Shown here: positions 32,735 through 43,612 of the stretch, piece after piece
How the letters are laid out: the number at the start of each line of letters is the position of its first letter
How positions within the stretch are numbered: the first letter of the stretch is position 1
Assembly (NCBI GenBank): GCA_950295325.1
Contig: OX485809.1
Location: 41,449,081 to 41,513,080, forward strand
Direction of reading: 5' to 3'
Length of the DNA stretch: 64,000 nucleotides
Source: Polytrichum commune
Lineage: Eukaryota; Streptophyta; Polytrichopsida; Polytrichales; Polytrichaceae
The notes under the pieces: model-generated
The model's database searches: none
What the model was told of the DNA's origin: nothing
Seen by the model: only the letters and a program-made list of their open reading frames with translations
Translations under genes and position numbers: made by a program

Positions 32735-33954
32735 TTAAGCTCTGGGTGGACGGACACTGTGCGAAACTAGAAGAAATACCAAAAGTTTAGGCTAACTTTA
32801 GGACGAGGTTAGTACCCAACTTGTCTCACAGCCTTCTAGAATATAACGAAACTTGTCATTTATTGCAGGCCCAATGTTGAAATAAATTAGGAAAGGGCCT
32901 ATAAGATCATCTAAGAAGACAAAGGAATCTTCATGTTTGACTGTTGAAATACATCGCATGTTGATTCCAATCTTGAAACTTTAAATAACAATGTGTGTGA
33001 TATATTGGAGGGAATAATGAGGACCCAAAAATACGAGGCCAATTATGTTGACATGAACAGAGACAATTTACCTTTGAGCATAACTCATGTGTGAACTTGC
33101 AACAAGTTTACGGAGCATGGATATGGGACAAGTGTTCCAATCAGTTCATTTCTCCTAGGATTTTAAACATGGGGTTAGTATGAGACATGACTAGCAAATT
33201 AAAAATCAAGGCAGCCTTGACCACGTTTTCTCATACTGATAATTTAAGATCATATGAATATATGGTTCTTCGTCAAAGTGAAGACTTTGTTTTCTTTGTG
33301 AATGATCATGTAGTTTCCTTGATTGTGGTGACTATTGAACCTAAGATAGTTTGTAAAATTGGGCACATAGTCTAGTCTATTTTAAACATGAGGATGAGAC
33401 AAATTGGACCTATTGTAACTTGTGGTCTATGTCTGCAAATACCACGAAACAATTCAAAAGTTGGTTCAGATTTGTTTGAATGTTAATGCACACCAAATCG
33501 CACATGAATGAAACTTGACACAAAGAAATTACCACACACAAAATGTTTACTCATATATGCCTCAAAATTACATCAATATTTGTATCATCCACAATTAAAC
33601 ATAATCAACTATGTTGAGATGTATCACAAACCTACATGTGCTGAGAACATCAAAATTAAAATTTCAACCGAAAGCTATAGAATCTTAATTCATTAAGTTG
33701 CAAAATGAAGAAAATACTTGGCACGTGGAGTTCACTAGCTTATTTGAGAACACCAATTGCATCGATGGGATTTTCAAATGATATCAACAAGTTTGCTTCA
33801 TAAAAAATATACTTTATGGCCTTGTAACCTTCAATCTACAACACATGAAGAATGTGTCCTTCTATGTGCAAAAAGCTTTATTCATTCAAGGGTTAAAATG
33901 AGATTCTCAGTCTTGTTACGTATCACTTAACTTGGTTCTCATCATTGGCAATCT
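32735..33954. other. No gene recognised
   Basis: AT-rich. Short open frames without recognisable products. Confidence 0.4.
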
Positions 33955-34037
33955 TAGTGTTTCTCTTCCAATTGGATTGCCAAGTTAAGATTAACCTCTA
34001 TCTCATAGAAGCCATTGCCCTCTGTTACTATGGAGAA
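33955..34037 (+). pseudogene. Second LINE-tail fragment
   Basis: Encodes LDCQVKINLYLIEAIALCYY, matching LDHQVKISLYLTEAIALCHS in the tail of the LINE-like sequence at 29.9-30.1 kb. Broken off exactly where the MITE at 34038 begins. Confidence 0.5.
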
Positions 34038-34339
34038 CTACACTAAATATGATATTAGTGTTTGATTAGATTTAGTGTTTTACCACCCTACTATGCTCAA
34101 CACTAATTTTCAATTCTTTGATAATTAGTGTTAGACATAAATGCGCCGCCGCCGCCTTCCTTGTTGCCACCTCTTTCCTCCTAAACACTAAATTCGTGCA
34201 TGTAACTTTCACATATTACCATAGATGATATTTAGTGTTTGAGTTTACATTTAATGTTACTTACTTTCATAGGGTTAGCGATATTTAGTGTAGTGTTCGT
34301 ATTTAGTGTATCTAACACTAAATATCATATTTAGTGTAG
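34038..34339. mobile_element. Stowaway-like MITE with self-palindromic ends
   Basis: The ends CTACACTAAATATGATATTA and its mirror at 34316-34339 form an inverted repeat of about 23 bp. If TA is the target duplication, the element is 34041-34336. The unit CACTAAATAT...ATATTTAGTG is itself nearly palindromic, and TTTAGTGTT recurs inside. It interrupts the LINE-tail fragment. Confidence 0.65.
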
Positions 34340-36029
34340 CTAGTATTTTTGTCATTATCTTGATGTACGACTTTTTAGTTCATTAGCCTTGTTGGGTGTT
34401 TAAATCAGCATTTTCATTTCTTTGTCATTTCATTCCAATTCAGTGGAAATATATTTGATGCCTATGGTTGTTCTAGATGACATAAATAAACATGGATGAG
34501 ATAAGGATGTGGCGTGGATGGAGTTCCCGGAATGGATGCACCAATGGATGGATGAAGAAGTAAGTAAATATATTTAGACACTTGGTGTTTTAACATAAGT
34601 TATATTTTGGGAAGGACTTATGGAAGGACTAGAAAGGAAGATTAGGTGACTTGAGTTACACTTGAGGTATAAGCTTAGAAAGAAAGGCTCTTGAAAGCAT
34701 CTACAACGAGACCCACTTATTAGGATTTATTCATAAGTTGGGTGCATCAAAAGGATTTTGTTTACTCACACCTACCATCAAGGGGTGGAGTAAAAATTTG
34801 TCCCTAGAGGTATTTTGTGGAATTAATATTAAATAAATAATAATAGAGTAATTCAAAATACATCCCCGAATTAGGTGTTAATTTTTCTAAGAATAACAAT
34901 GATTGGGTTTTACATAATAATCATTGTTTTCATCCACCCTGATGGTAGGTGTTGTGAACATGTATATTGCGTCAAACTCTAGGCAAGTTGATTAAAAATT
35001 TGAGTGTAAGGGCTTATGTGTAAAGCAACCGAGGCTTTTGTCAAGGTTTCACTAACATGCTAAAGTGTGTGTTTCCTATATGAAAAAAAATGTTTTCTAG
35101 CTTATCATAAGAGAATTGGCATGCCAAACCAAGATCTCAAATAGTTGGGTGTCATAAGTCAAACCCTATTTTGGTTATGAAAGTTCTTTTGAAGCTTTTG
35201 GATTAAAAGAAGAGATCCGGGGACGTTCACCCATGTTTCAAAAATCAAGGTCCAACACCCAAAGCTCTAATGAGTTGTTAATAGAGAAGTCCTTAAAAGA
35301 GGCACTAAACTCCTTGTTTGGGGCCTCTATGAGGAAATTTGTGGGTAAGACTATTATGCTTGCAACTTTCCACCAATGTAAAGTATCTAAAAAAAACTAG
35401 TACATGTAATGGTGTGAAGCTATTATTTAAAAATTCCATATGGGAGGATGAAAGGTAAATTGTCTATGCATATTAAACTATATAAATGTTATGCTTTGAA
35501 TGTGCCTCAAGAAACCCTTGGAAATGTTACTTCATAGCACATACTAGAAAATGGTTTAAAGTAGAGGCACCTATAACCGATCACTTATGAGATTTTGCGC
35601 CACATCTGGAGAAATATAAGGTGGTGCAAATTTTTCCCGTGTAGGAAGATAGAAATTAGGAGGACTATAATTTATCATCAAAAGGCCATGAGCAATTGCT
35701 CTCAGAAGCATGAGCTCCACATTCCTCAAGTGCCTTCGCAGTTACTTACATTCCAGATATCAATGGCAAAATAATACAGAGCTAAGAGCATAATAACAGT
35801 TGCAGTCATAATAACAATTAAGATAAAAAACAGAAAAGCAAAACATCAAAATCTGCTGATTCAAGACAGTACAAGTAGCTCGTAGGTTGCCATATGTATA
35901 TTTGAAACACAATAAGCTACCTCAACTCACTTATGCATGAATCCAAATAAATGAACTCTTCTGCAAGACACTCTTATACTTGAGAACCCCATGTGGAAGT
36001 AGATTTGGAGAAAGATGACTCTAATGTTG
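34340..36029. other. No gene recognised
   Basis: AT-rich, with no long frames and no recognised repeats. Confidence 0.4.
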
Positions 36030-36390
36030 CCACCAGCACATGGATGATGGTGTTGCTTCATCTTCAAAATGGTGCAACGCTATATGTGTTCTGCTAAAAT
36101 AGGCATGACGAGAGGATTAGAGGCACCTCTGTTACCCCTGCTTCCTTGCTTCAGGTGAGCACCTTGAACATGTGCAGGTAATCTGGCCAATATCAAACTT
36201 ATATCCCCAAAAGGCAAGCCTCTGGGTTCCCACATGGTTGGTTGAAAATCCATGGATTGGAAATCTAGTGCACAAGGTCACTCATTAGAGCACTATTCTG
36301 GCCTCAGGAGGCTTCACCTTGAAAATCTCATGGGATTCAGGTTGAGGCTTGGGGTTTAGGCTACCCTGACAGTTCGAAAAATATGTATAG
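36030..36390. repeat. Diverged direct repeat downstream of the GH81 gene
   Basis: Shares ordered landmarks with 37020-37560: GGTGTTG.TTCA, GGCAT.AC.AGA.TTAGAGG, ACCTTGAAC, CCACATGGTTGGTT, and the final GGCTTCACCTTGAAAATCTC against GGCTTAAACCTCAATGTTCC. The last GH81 exon lies between the two copies. Confidence 0.55.
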
Positions 36391-36459
36391 AAAGGCTTTG
36401 ATTTTTTGTGTTGTTTGCATGTTTGTATGTACGATGGAAGAGTGTGTGAGCCTATAACG

Positions 36460-36483
36460 CCCCCCCCCCCCCCCCCCCCCCCC
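36460..36483. repeat. Run of 24 C
   Basis: Uninterrupted C tract, 149 bp downstream of the GH81 stop codon in transcript orientation (where it reads as G). The length may vary between reads. Confidence 0.9.
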
Positions 36484-36631
36484 AATGTGTCTAGTTTCAA
36501 ATTAAAGAGTTTCTCAATGCTATTCACATAGGACAATTTCTAGGCATTGTGGTTATCTCCAATCCCAACCCCATTCACATGGCACCTTTGTATGTCACAA
36601 CTTTATGAGGTTAGAGAATGTGGACTAAGTT

Positions 36632-39600
36632 TTACCGGGTGTGAATCCACCACAACAGATTGGAGTAGGAGTTGCCATCATCATGCTCATTCAGGCGCTG
36701 CGACTTCTCGAGAGCCGTGCGAGGATTGTAGATGGCTTCCAAGGCATACACAAAGCCGCGCCACGCATCAGTGACATCGGCGTTGTTGATGGACTCCATG
36801 GTCCAGTCCACCAGCTCCTTCACGTACCGTGTGCTTGAGAACATGCGCTCTGTCATTGGAGTGATAGGGAGAACCTGGATGCCTAGCCTACAGTCCCGCC
36901 GCTCGGGACCTGCACACCATCAACAATAACCACCCACCCAACGCTGAGAGCTTCTCTCCCACCACATTCATCTCAGAAAGAAGAAGAAAGCAATGAAAGA
37001 TGACCTGATGTTGCAACTGGCATGTATTGTGGTGTTGATGCTTCACCTTTGAGTTGATCTAAGTCTATATGTAATCCCGAAATGGGCATCACAAGAATTA
37101 GAGGGCCCCTGAAGACTACTGCCTCCTTTCAAAGGTAGACACCTTGAACTGGCGCAGACAAGCTGGGCTGAAGGTCTATCTCCAGATAGCCAAGCCACTG
37201 GGTTCTCATGTGGTTGGTTAAAATATCCAGTTCACTCCAATGCTGTGACTTGCATGAATTATGGAGGCTTGATTCTATATGTGATCCCAGAACGAGCATC
37301 ACAAGAATTATTAGGGGCACACCCATCTCTCCCTCAAGGGCATGGTGGTTGATTGAAAATATCTGTTTCAGCAGGATACCTCACACTATGATTGGATTGA
37401 CCATAATAATAATGTGCACTGGAAATCAAGTTCAATGAAGGTCATGCATCCTAGCAATATTCCACCCTTAGGTGGCTTAAACCTCAATGTTCCCATAGGA
37501 TCCTGGCCAAGGCCTTGGGTTCAAGGTTTAAGCCACCCTCATGTTGCAAACCTGAAATTTACATAGTACATGGCACTGGACCATCATCAGCTACGACTAT
37601 GCATCATTTACATCCTTTTGCTAAGCATGTTTGTGAAACTCTAGTAATTTCATCCTGCCTGAGAGCCAAATCCACCAAACTATAAGTGACAAATAGATAA
37701 TGGTGCTGTGAGTCAGATGACTGACCTGCAAACCAGAGCCCGCTGTCCCGCTTCGTGGACCACAAAACTGACACAACAAGATTCTCTTTCGTGAACTCAG
37801 GTTCGTACAACCTGCTCATGGTCGGCACGTGCCAGAGTAACTGCGAGGACCGGCACTCAAATGCACACAAAGTGGATGCAATGTTGACAAGGCCAAAATC
37901 TTCATATGCTAGCCCCAAAAGAGCCGCGGCATAGTAGGCATTGACAGCCTCACTCGTTGACTCTTGGTTGCGTCCATCGGCGAATTCTGTGAGTCCACTT
38001 GCCCACGAGTGAAGGGAGTAGCAATCGAAAGCTCGTAGTCTCGGAAACTCGTGTGGTGTCATGCTCATGTAGTCATGGACAAGGGTGTACAAGTGTGGCT
38101 TCCACTTGTGAGCCCAGTGGCAGTCCAGCTTTGCTAAAACAGCACCTGCACCACCAACATATAAAAGTGAAGAGTCAGTTAGTTGCTTTTGTGCAAATTT
38201 AACCTCAATGCAGCACATCGGTAAGGTAAGGTAAGCAGGCCTAATTTGGTTACTTATCTTAAATGGTGAAACACCTATATTTGAATGGTCCATGGTTAGG
38301 TGCGGATCTAAGAACAAACGAGTGATGGGTCCATGGCTGTTACCTTTGGAAATTCATATCAATTCTAGGGGTCTCCAAAGTTTAACTCATATCAAATTCA
38401 TATCAGATTCTCTGCAATTGAATGTGGCTTCCCCATCCACATTCATGGGTCAGCCAAAATTTAGAGGTCACAAATTGGAGTTGTGTTTCATAGTGAACAA
38501 GAAAAAGCAACCATTTAAGACCCATCTACCTTATGTGGGTCTTATGTGGTCACCCATCGTACTTGGATGCCTATATATGAGTGGTAAATGGCAAAACTTG
38601 TAGTTGAGAATGGACACTCAAAAGACACGTATTTTATAAGATTGAACTATGTGCTCGAATAAAGACACCAATCTATAGTTAACACAAGTGATAGATAATA
38701 AATGACCATTTAAAGAGGAAGAGAATCTTCATTTAAACCTCTTATTATGTTTGCAACTGACTTGTGTTTTTGAAACTTGAAACAACAATCTTTGTGATTC
38801 CCAATTGCTAATTGGATGGGACAATTCCTGAGCCAATCCAAAGGTCAAATATGTCTCTGGAATTGCAAGTGCACACAGTAGGGTTGCATACCTACTTTTG
38901 GAGCAAAGTGACAATGATAAGTACTTCTGGCTGAAATGAGCTAAGGTATGTGAGCCTTATGTGGCGACTCTCCTAAATCGGACACCTGTATTTGAGGGGA
39001 ATAAGGCATGGCTTGTAATTATGATGGACACCAAGAAGAACTTGTGTTGAGATGGGATTGGACCATGTGCTCATAATATAGAAGGACATTGACAAACGGA
39101 CATTTCTAGCTTTTCAAAAAAAAGGGACCAACCTTGAAACCAAGCTCCCCAAAATTAGGCACATGCCAAGGTCAAAATTCTATTACCAAACGCATTTTCA
39201 ATGTTTTCAAATTGTGTGATCCCCCAAATAATTTTCTACTACGACACTACAGCTTCGTAGTAAAAAGGTGCCATTTCAAGAAAAGTTGTGGCATAATTAC
39301 CTGCATAGACGAAGTAACCCAGATGGTAATGGTGGTCATTGTACGTTGAAAACCCAAAATCTCCAGTGGCATCTCGCAAGATTAACCCACCCCAAACATT
39401 ATCGTACAAGAACGCATTGCCAGAAAATTCACCCAAAAACCATGGGGTAATTGAACTCCGCAGAAACTCTGCAACTTTTGCAACAAGATGGGGAAGACAA
39501 AGCTCTTCAGCAATGAGCGCCATCCTTGCTGCACGGGCAAGTGCCTTGCCATGAAAATAAGAGGTGGGTGTGCTTATGGGGTTCAATTGGTGGACATCAT

Positions 39601-40597
39601 TTTCAAGAGCTTCAGTAACCTGTGCACGAGCATCGCAATCATGAATTCCCTTTGTAGAGTGCCACCGCAAATGGAACCTGTCTTCCACCAACTGCCATTT
39701 ATCCCCGACTACACCCTCAAGGAGACCATCCAAACTGTTGAAAGTAATTCCACGTAACAATTGTGTGCAACTTCTTGACATAATCTCACGATGATGTGGC
39801 AAACACAACATGAGCAAGTCACCTGATCCCTGAGTTTCCCAGTTATATACCACCTCAAAATTTTCATGAAACTCAAGCCGGCCGCCAATAGGGTAACACG
39901 CTTTGTATCTGTCGAGCAGGCTCTCGTCTTCTTCACCCTCTTCACGTCCCGAAACAACCGTCATCCTGACCACCCCTTGAAATTCTTGCTCAGATTGAAG
40001 CTCCCGGGTGAGGGGTAAAGGGTATGAAGAGTAAACCACCCATGTTTGTCCATTGTTGAGAGTGATGCGGTGCTTTGTCCGATCGTGATTCGCCCAAAAT
40101 CCCACGACTCCATGAATGGTCGAGAGTACAGGAGTGCCTTCATTGACGCAAATTGTGATGTACGGGCTCCCTTTCACTAAAGGCACTCCAAACTTGCCTG
40201 CAAAGTCGAGGGTGACGCTCAAATCATCAAACCTAGAAACCACATGGGATTTGCACCCTTTCACGATCCCAAAGGTTAGGTCAGCAACAAAAGGGTTGAA
40301 GATGAAGCCTGGCTGGACCGCTCTCGTGGGGTAACAAATACTGAGAGATTCTTCCTGTGCTTGCACGAGGAAAGGGTGGAAATTTTCATGGCAGGTACCG
40401 CTGTTTAGGACGAAATTTTGCCAGGGTGTGCAAGTCGGAAACGGTGCAGAAATCCGGCTCCCCCAAAAAGATGATGGCGATGACGCCACATGAGCTTTAG
40501 CTATGGGGAAGGGCTGTTGAATGGAATGTGGAGGGATCTGCAGTTTCGGGTTCTTGTGATGGTGGAGTGACCCAAAGAGACTTGTCAGCTTCTCCAT
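36632..40597 (-). CDS. Endo-1,3-beta-glucanase, glycoside hydrolase family 81
   Basis: Three exons join in phase: 39301-40597, 37726-38145 and 36632-36909, giving 664 residues, the normal size for plant GH81. The ATG at 40597 is supported by an in-frame TGA 21 bp upstream in the same exon, whose acceptor TTGCAG lies at 40648; so there is an intron in the 5' leader. It hydrolyses internal beta-1,3-glucosidic bonds, with callose and fungal walls as likely targets. Seen: the N-terminal FPTCTPWQNFVLNSG; the catalytic stretch FDCYSLHSWASGL (D473, H478) and NQESTSEAVNAYYAA (E494, E498); and a C-terminal CRLGIQVLPITPMTE and DDGNSYSNLLWWIH. No clear signal peptide is visible, as in many plant members. 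All key residues are present, so it is probably functional. Confidence 0.9.
37020..37560. repeat. Diverged direct repeat in intron 2 of the GH81 gene
   Basis: Counterpart of 36030-36390. Within it a sub-block (ATATGTAATCCCGAAATGGGCATCACAAGAATTA in outline, around 37068-37098) is repeated again near 37279-37311, so the copy is itself partly duplicated. Confidence 0.5.
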
Positions 40598-41164
40598 CTT
40601 ATATAGCTCAATTGAAGCTCCTTGGTGCCCTCACGAAAATACTCAGCCTGCAATAGAACAATGACAAGGTTTTTCAGTTGCTGTTGTGGTCACAAACTTT
40701 TCTAGTCATAAACTCTTCCCCATAACCACAAAATCCTGAACACACCAACACATCATATATTCAATATAGTACCTGATTTGGACAACAGCTTACTCAAATA
40801 TATCAGCTCAATGTGATGATGTATCAAAACTAGGATTGTGTTTTCTTGAACTTAACACCCTGGATACAAGAACAAAATGTTCTGCCAGCTTCAAAAGCCC
40901 ATGACAAATGCCCAATTCTGCAATGTTAAAAACAACAAAGCGCACAATGCTGCAAAGTTCTAAATGCTAGAAGAGGTCGATTCAGGTCTTCGTTGAAGAT
41001 GTATCAAAATTAGTATGTGTATTTCCTTAATCTCAGACACCCTGGGTACAAGAACAGAATCTTCTGCCAGCTTCAGAAGCTCATAAAAAAAAACTGCACA
41101 AGTCTGCAATTCCTCGGTGTACCTATTTCTGCAACAAACACCTAGATCTCTACAAAAGTTCGAT

Positions 41165-41323
41165 TCAGCTCTTAATTGGCGCTGCTGGTGCTGGTATTGA
41201 TGCTTCTGCTCCTGGTGTGGGTTGTGGTGAATTTTGTGATGCAGCAGGGGGCGGTGTATCAGTGCTTGGGTGCTGAGACCAATAATCCTCCAAAGCCGGT
41301 TTGAAGATGAAGGTACCGGACAT
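41165..41323 (-). CDS. Small hypothetical protein or last exon
   Basis: An acceptor TGTTATGCAG ends at 41334, followed by a frame with ATG at 41323 encoding 52 residues: MSGTFIFKPALEDYWSQHPS, then a proline/alanine-rich tail ending in IPAPAAPIKS and TGA. The sharp change from a folded-looking start to a proline-rich tail, and the acceptor, suggest a true terminal exon. Upstream exons could not be placed. It lies between the GH81 gene and a tandem repeat. Family not recognised. Confidence 0.35.
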   Translation of the reverse strand: MSGTFIFKPALEDYWSQHPSTDTPPPAASQNSPQPTPGAEASIPAPAAPIKS

Positions 41324-41399
41324 GACACCAATACTGCATAACACCAGATCAGTTACACATTTCAGTTATCACAGAACCCCCACCAAACAGAGCTGGAAG

Positions 41400-42120
41400 T
41401 TTCATTCATAAGTGAATCCAAGATGCGCTTAAGAATCTCGAAAGCCATATGTTATCCCGCCTCAATACTCAAAACCTCAAACAGCCCTACTTCAAGGACT
41501 TTAGTAAAATCCAACTCTAAATACGTCATCAACCCACCAATTCCCACAGGAGGATGGGCGATCGAACTACATCATCGGCGTTTGTAAGCTCAGCTCTTGC
41601 ATGCTCTGAAATACAAGATCGAGACAGAGTAGGAGTAATTTCGTGAGCGACCGAGTCCAAAATGTATTTAAGGCTGGATCCTACGTTCTCCCCCTCATCA
41701 TTATACCCTTACACAATCCAAGTTTACGGAAAAGACATTGCAACAACCCAACTCTAAAACGTCATCTACCCATCAATTCCCTCCGGAGATCCCCAAGAGG
41801 ATGGGAAATCAGAACACATCATTGAGCGTCTGAAGTTCATCCGTCACATGCGCTGAAACACAAAATCCCAACACAGTAGAGCAAATATTATTCATAAATG
41901 GGTCCAAAATGCGGTCAAACCCCCGGACCCTACGTCCTTCGCCACATCAATCAAAATCACAGACATTTCAACTTTGAGGAACAGACATTGTATAAACCAA
42001 ACTCTAAAAAGACCTTCACCTATTAATCCCAACTAGAGATCTTCAAGAGGATGGGCGATCGAACTATGTCACCAGCTTCTGAAGTCCTCCCGGGACTTAA
42101 ACCCTGGCTTCAAATGACCC
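41400..42120. repeat. Three diverged tandem copies of a 240-bp unit
   Basis: AACTCTAAA recurs at 41513, 41750 and 42000 (spacing 237 and 250). Each is followed by a block ending GAGGATGGG..ATC.GAAC, then a TCTGAAGT-like block. The upstream phrase GTCCAAAATG also recurs. The copies differ by many substitutions. Confidence 0.65.
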
Positions 42121-42944
42121 ATACACCCTAAACCATCGATCCCAATCCACAAACTCTTCCCCTTCTTGTTCAATCCGCAATCACAACATGGGACACAATA
42201 TCCAAGCTCGAGGTAAGTATACAATCCAGACATGGCCACTTTTGAGCGCAACACAAGCAATCTGAGGGTGTGCGGAAGGATTCGGAACCCACCCTACAGC
42301 GCCAGCAACGAGTGGCAAGGGGAGGCCTGGCCTGCGATACATTGCAAACTTTTAAACTGGAAGATTTTAATCTCCCACAACCACAAATGACACCCGCGAC
42401 GGTCTTCAACCGAGTCTCCGACTTTCACCGAATATCCAAGCAGCCACCTCGGGAATTTCGAGGTTGCTTCCGAGTTTCGACCTACTTACACCTGTGTCTT
42501 CCTTAGCCACCGGTGGTTGTCCCAGTCACCCCAGGATCAGATTTCGGCGTTGCGTTCAAGTCTGTTTTTGGGTTGAAAAAAATTGCATGCACACCTCAAC
42601 CATCGTTCTATGTGCAGCAATCATCAAGTGCGAATAGAGTATGATACTCAGTAAAAAATACGTATATCGTGAATTAGGGATGAAATTCTGGCATAGCTTT
42701 CCGAGCTTTTCCTGCATTTGATGTGTTTTCAACCCACAGACCCCAGGTTATGAAACCTCTGAACTGGAAGGGATCCAAGGAAGCTGCATTGTGCGATCTT
42801 CTAATTTATCACCGAGATAAGGCGGCCAAAAATAAGAGACATATTTTCTTTATAATCAAAATGTGCAATAAAGGTTAATATCAGCACACAAGATGAGAGC
42901 AACATGAAACCTTTCCAATTGGTGGTTCACAGATGTGAGGATAT
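42121..42944. other. No gene recognised
   Basis: Open frames exist on both strands near 42170-42510, but none resembles a known protein. A donor-like CACAG|GTGTAAGTAG on minus near 42490 hints at a 5' leader exon for one of the minus-strand genes downstream. Confidence 0.3.
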
Positions 42945-43564
42945 TTGAGTCATATGACATGTGCATGCTGTATGATATTGGTGAAGTGGGTCAAATCTTA
43001 TAATTCATTCTCAAAATATCATACTAAGGATCCAAGTTTGCTTGATCTTACATTTCACAAGGCTCTTATACTCTATTTGGACACTTTGAGCTTTCAACTC
43101 TTATTGCAAGGCATGTTGCTCCACTCAACTAGGTCGAAGTCACCCCTCAAGACCGACATACTTGTAGGTATGTGTCTACCACCAGTTGCTCTCGCCATGG
43201 CATCTCTAATTCAACATTATTTGGAAAGTAAAGGTAATCCAGGAGCATCAACAAATCCATCCATCTTCATAACATCTTGCTATCTTGCATTGCCAATTCC
43301 AGAGTTGGCCTGATTTTGCCAAATGATCCAGGAAATGACATCATAAATAAAAGCCTATGGTCTCCATTTGCTTGCTACGACAAAAAAATTGGTATGATTC
43401 TTCACCTCTCAACCAGGGAACCTACCTTGTTGCAACCACTACATAATATAACCACAACCTTTTTGCACACGCTAAGCCAGCTTCTTCCAGAGCTGGTTGC
43501 TATTAAGAAATGTGCTGCTGAATTACCAAAACTGTTGCCATATCTAGACATTGATTTGGACTAA
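42945..43564 (+). pseudogene. Possible decayed coding sequence
   Basis: Two plus-strand frames overlap near 43277-43313. The first encodes SPLKTDILVGMCLPPVALAM, the second THFLHTLSQLLPELVAIKKC-like helices ending LPYLDIDLD. Both look more protein-like than random and a single frameshift would connect them. No family recognised. It lies just beyond the 3' end of the TPR gene, on the opposite strand. Confidence 0.2.
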
Positions 43565-43612
43565 ACTGTATCTGTCATATTGCCTGATATGTGCAAACTC
43601 GCTTCCACTATG

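Noticed and set aside
40598-40608. TATATAAG directly before the GH81 start codon as a TATA box
   Set aside because: It lies inside the exon that starts at 40647, between an in-frame TGA and the ATG, so it is in the transcribed leader and probably coincidental.
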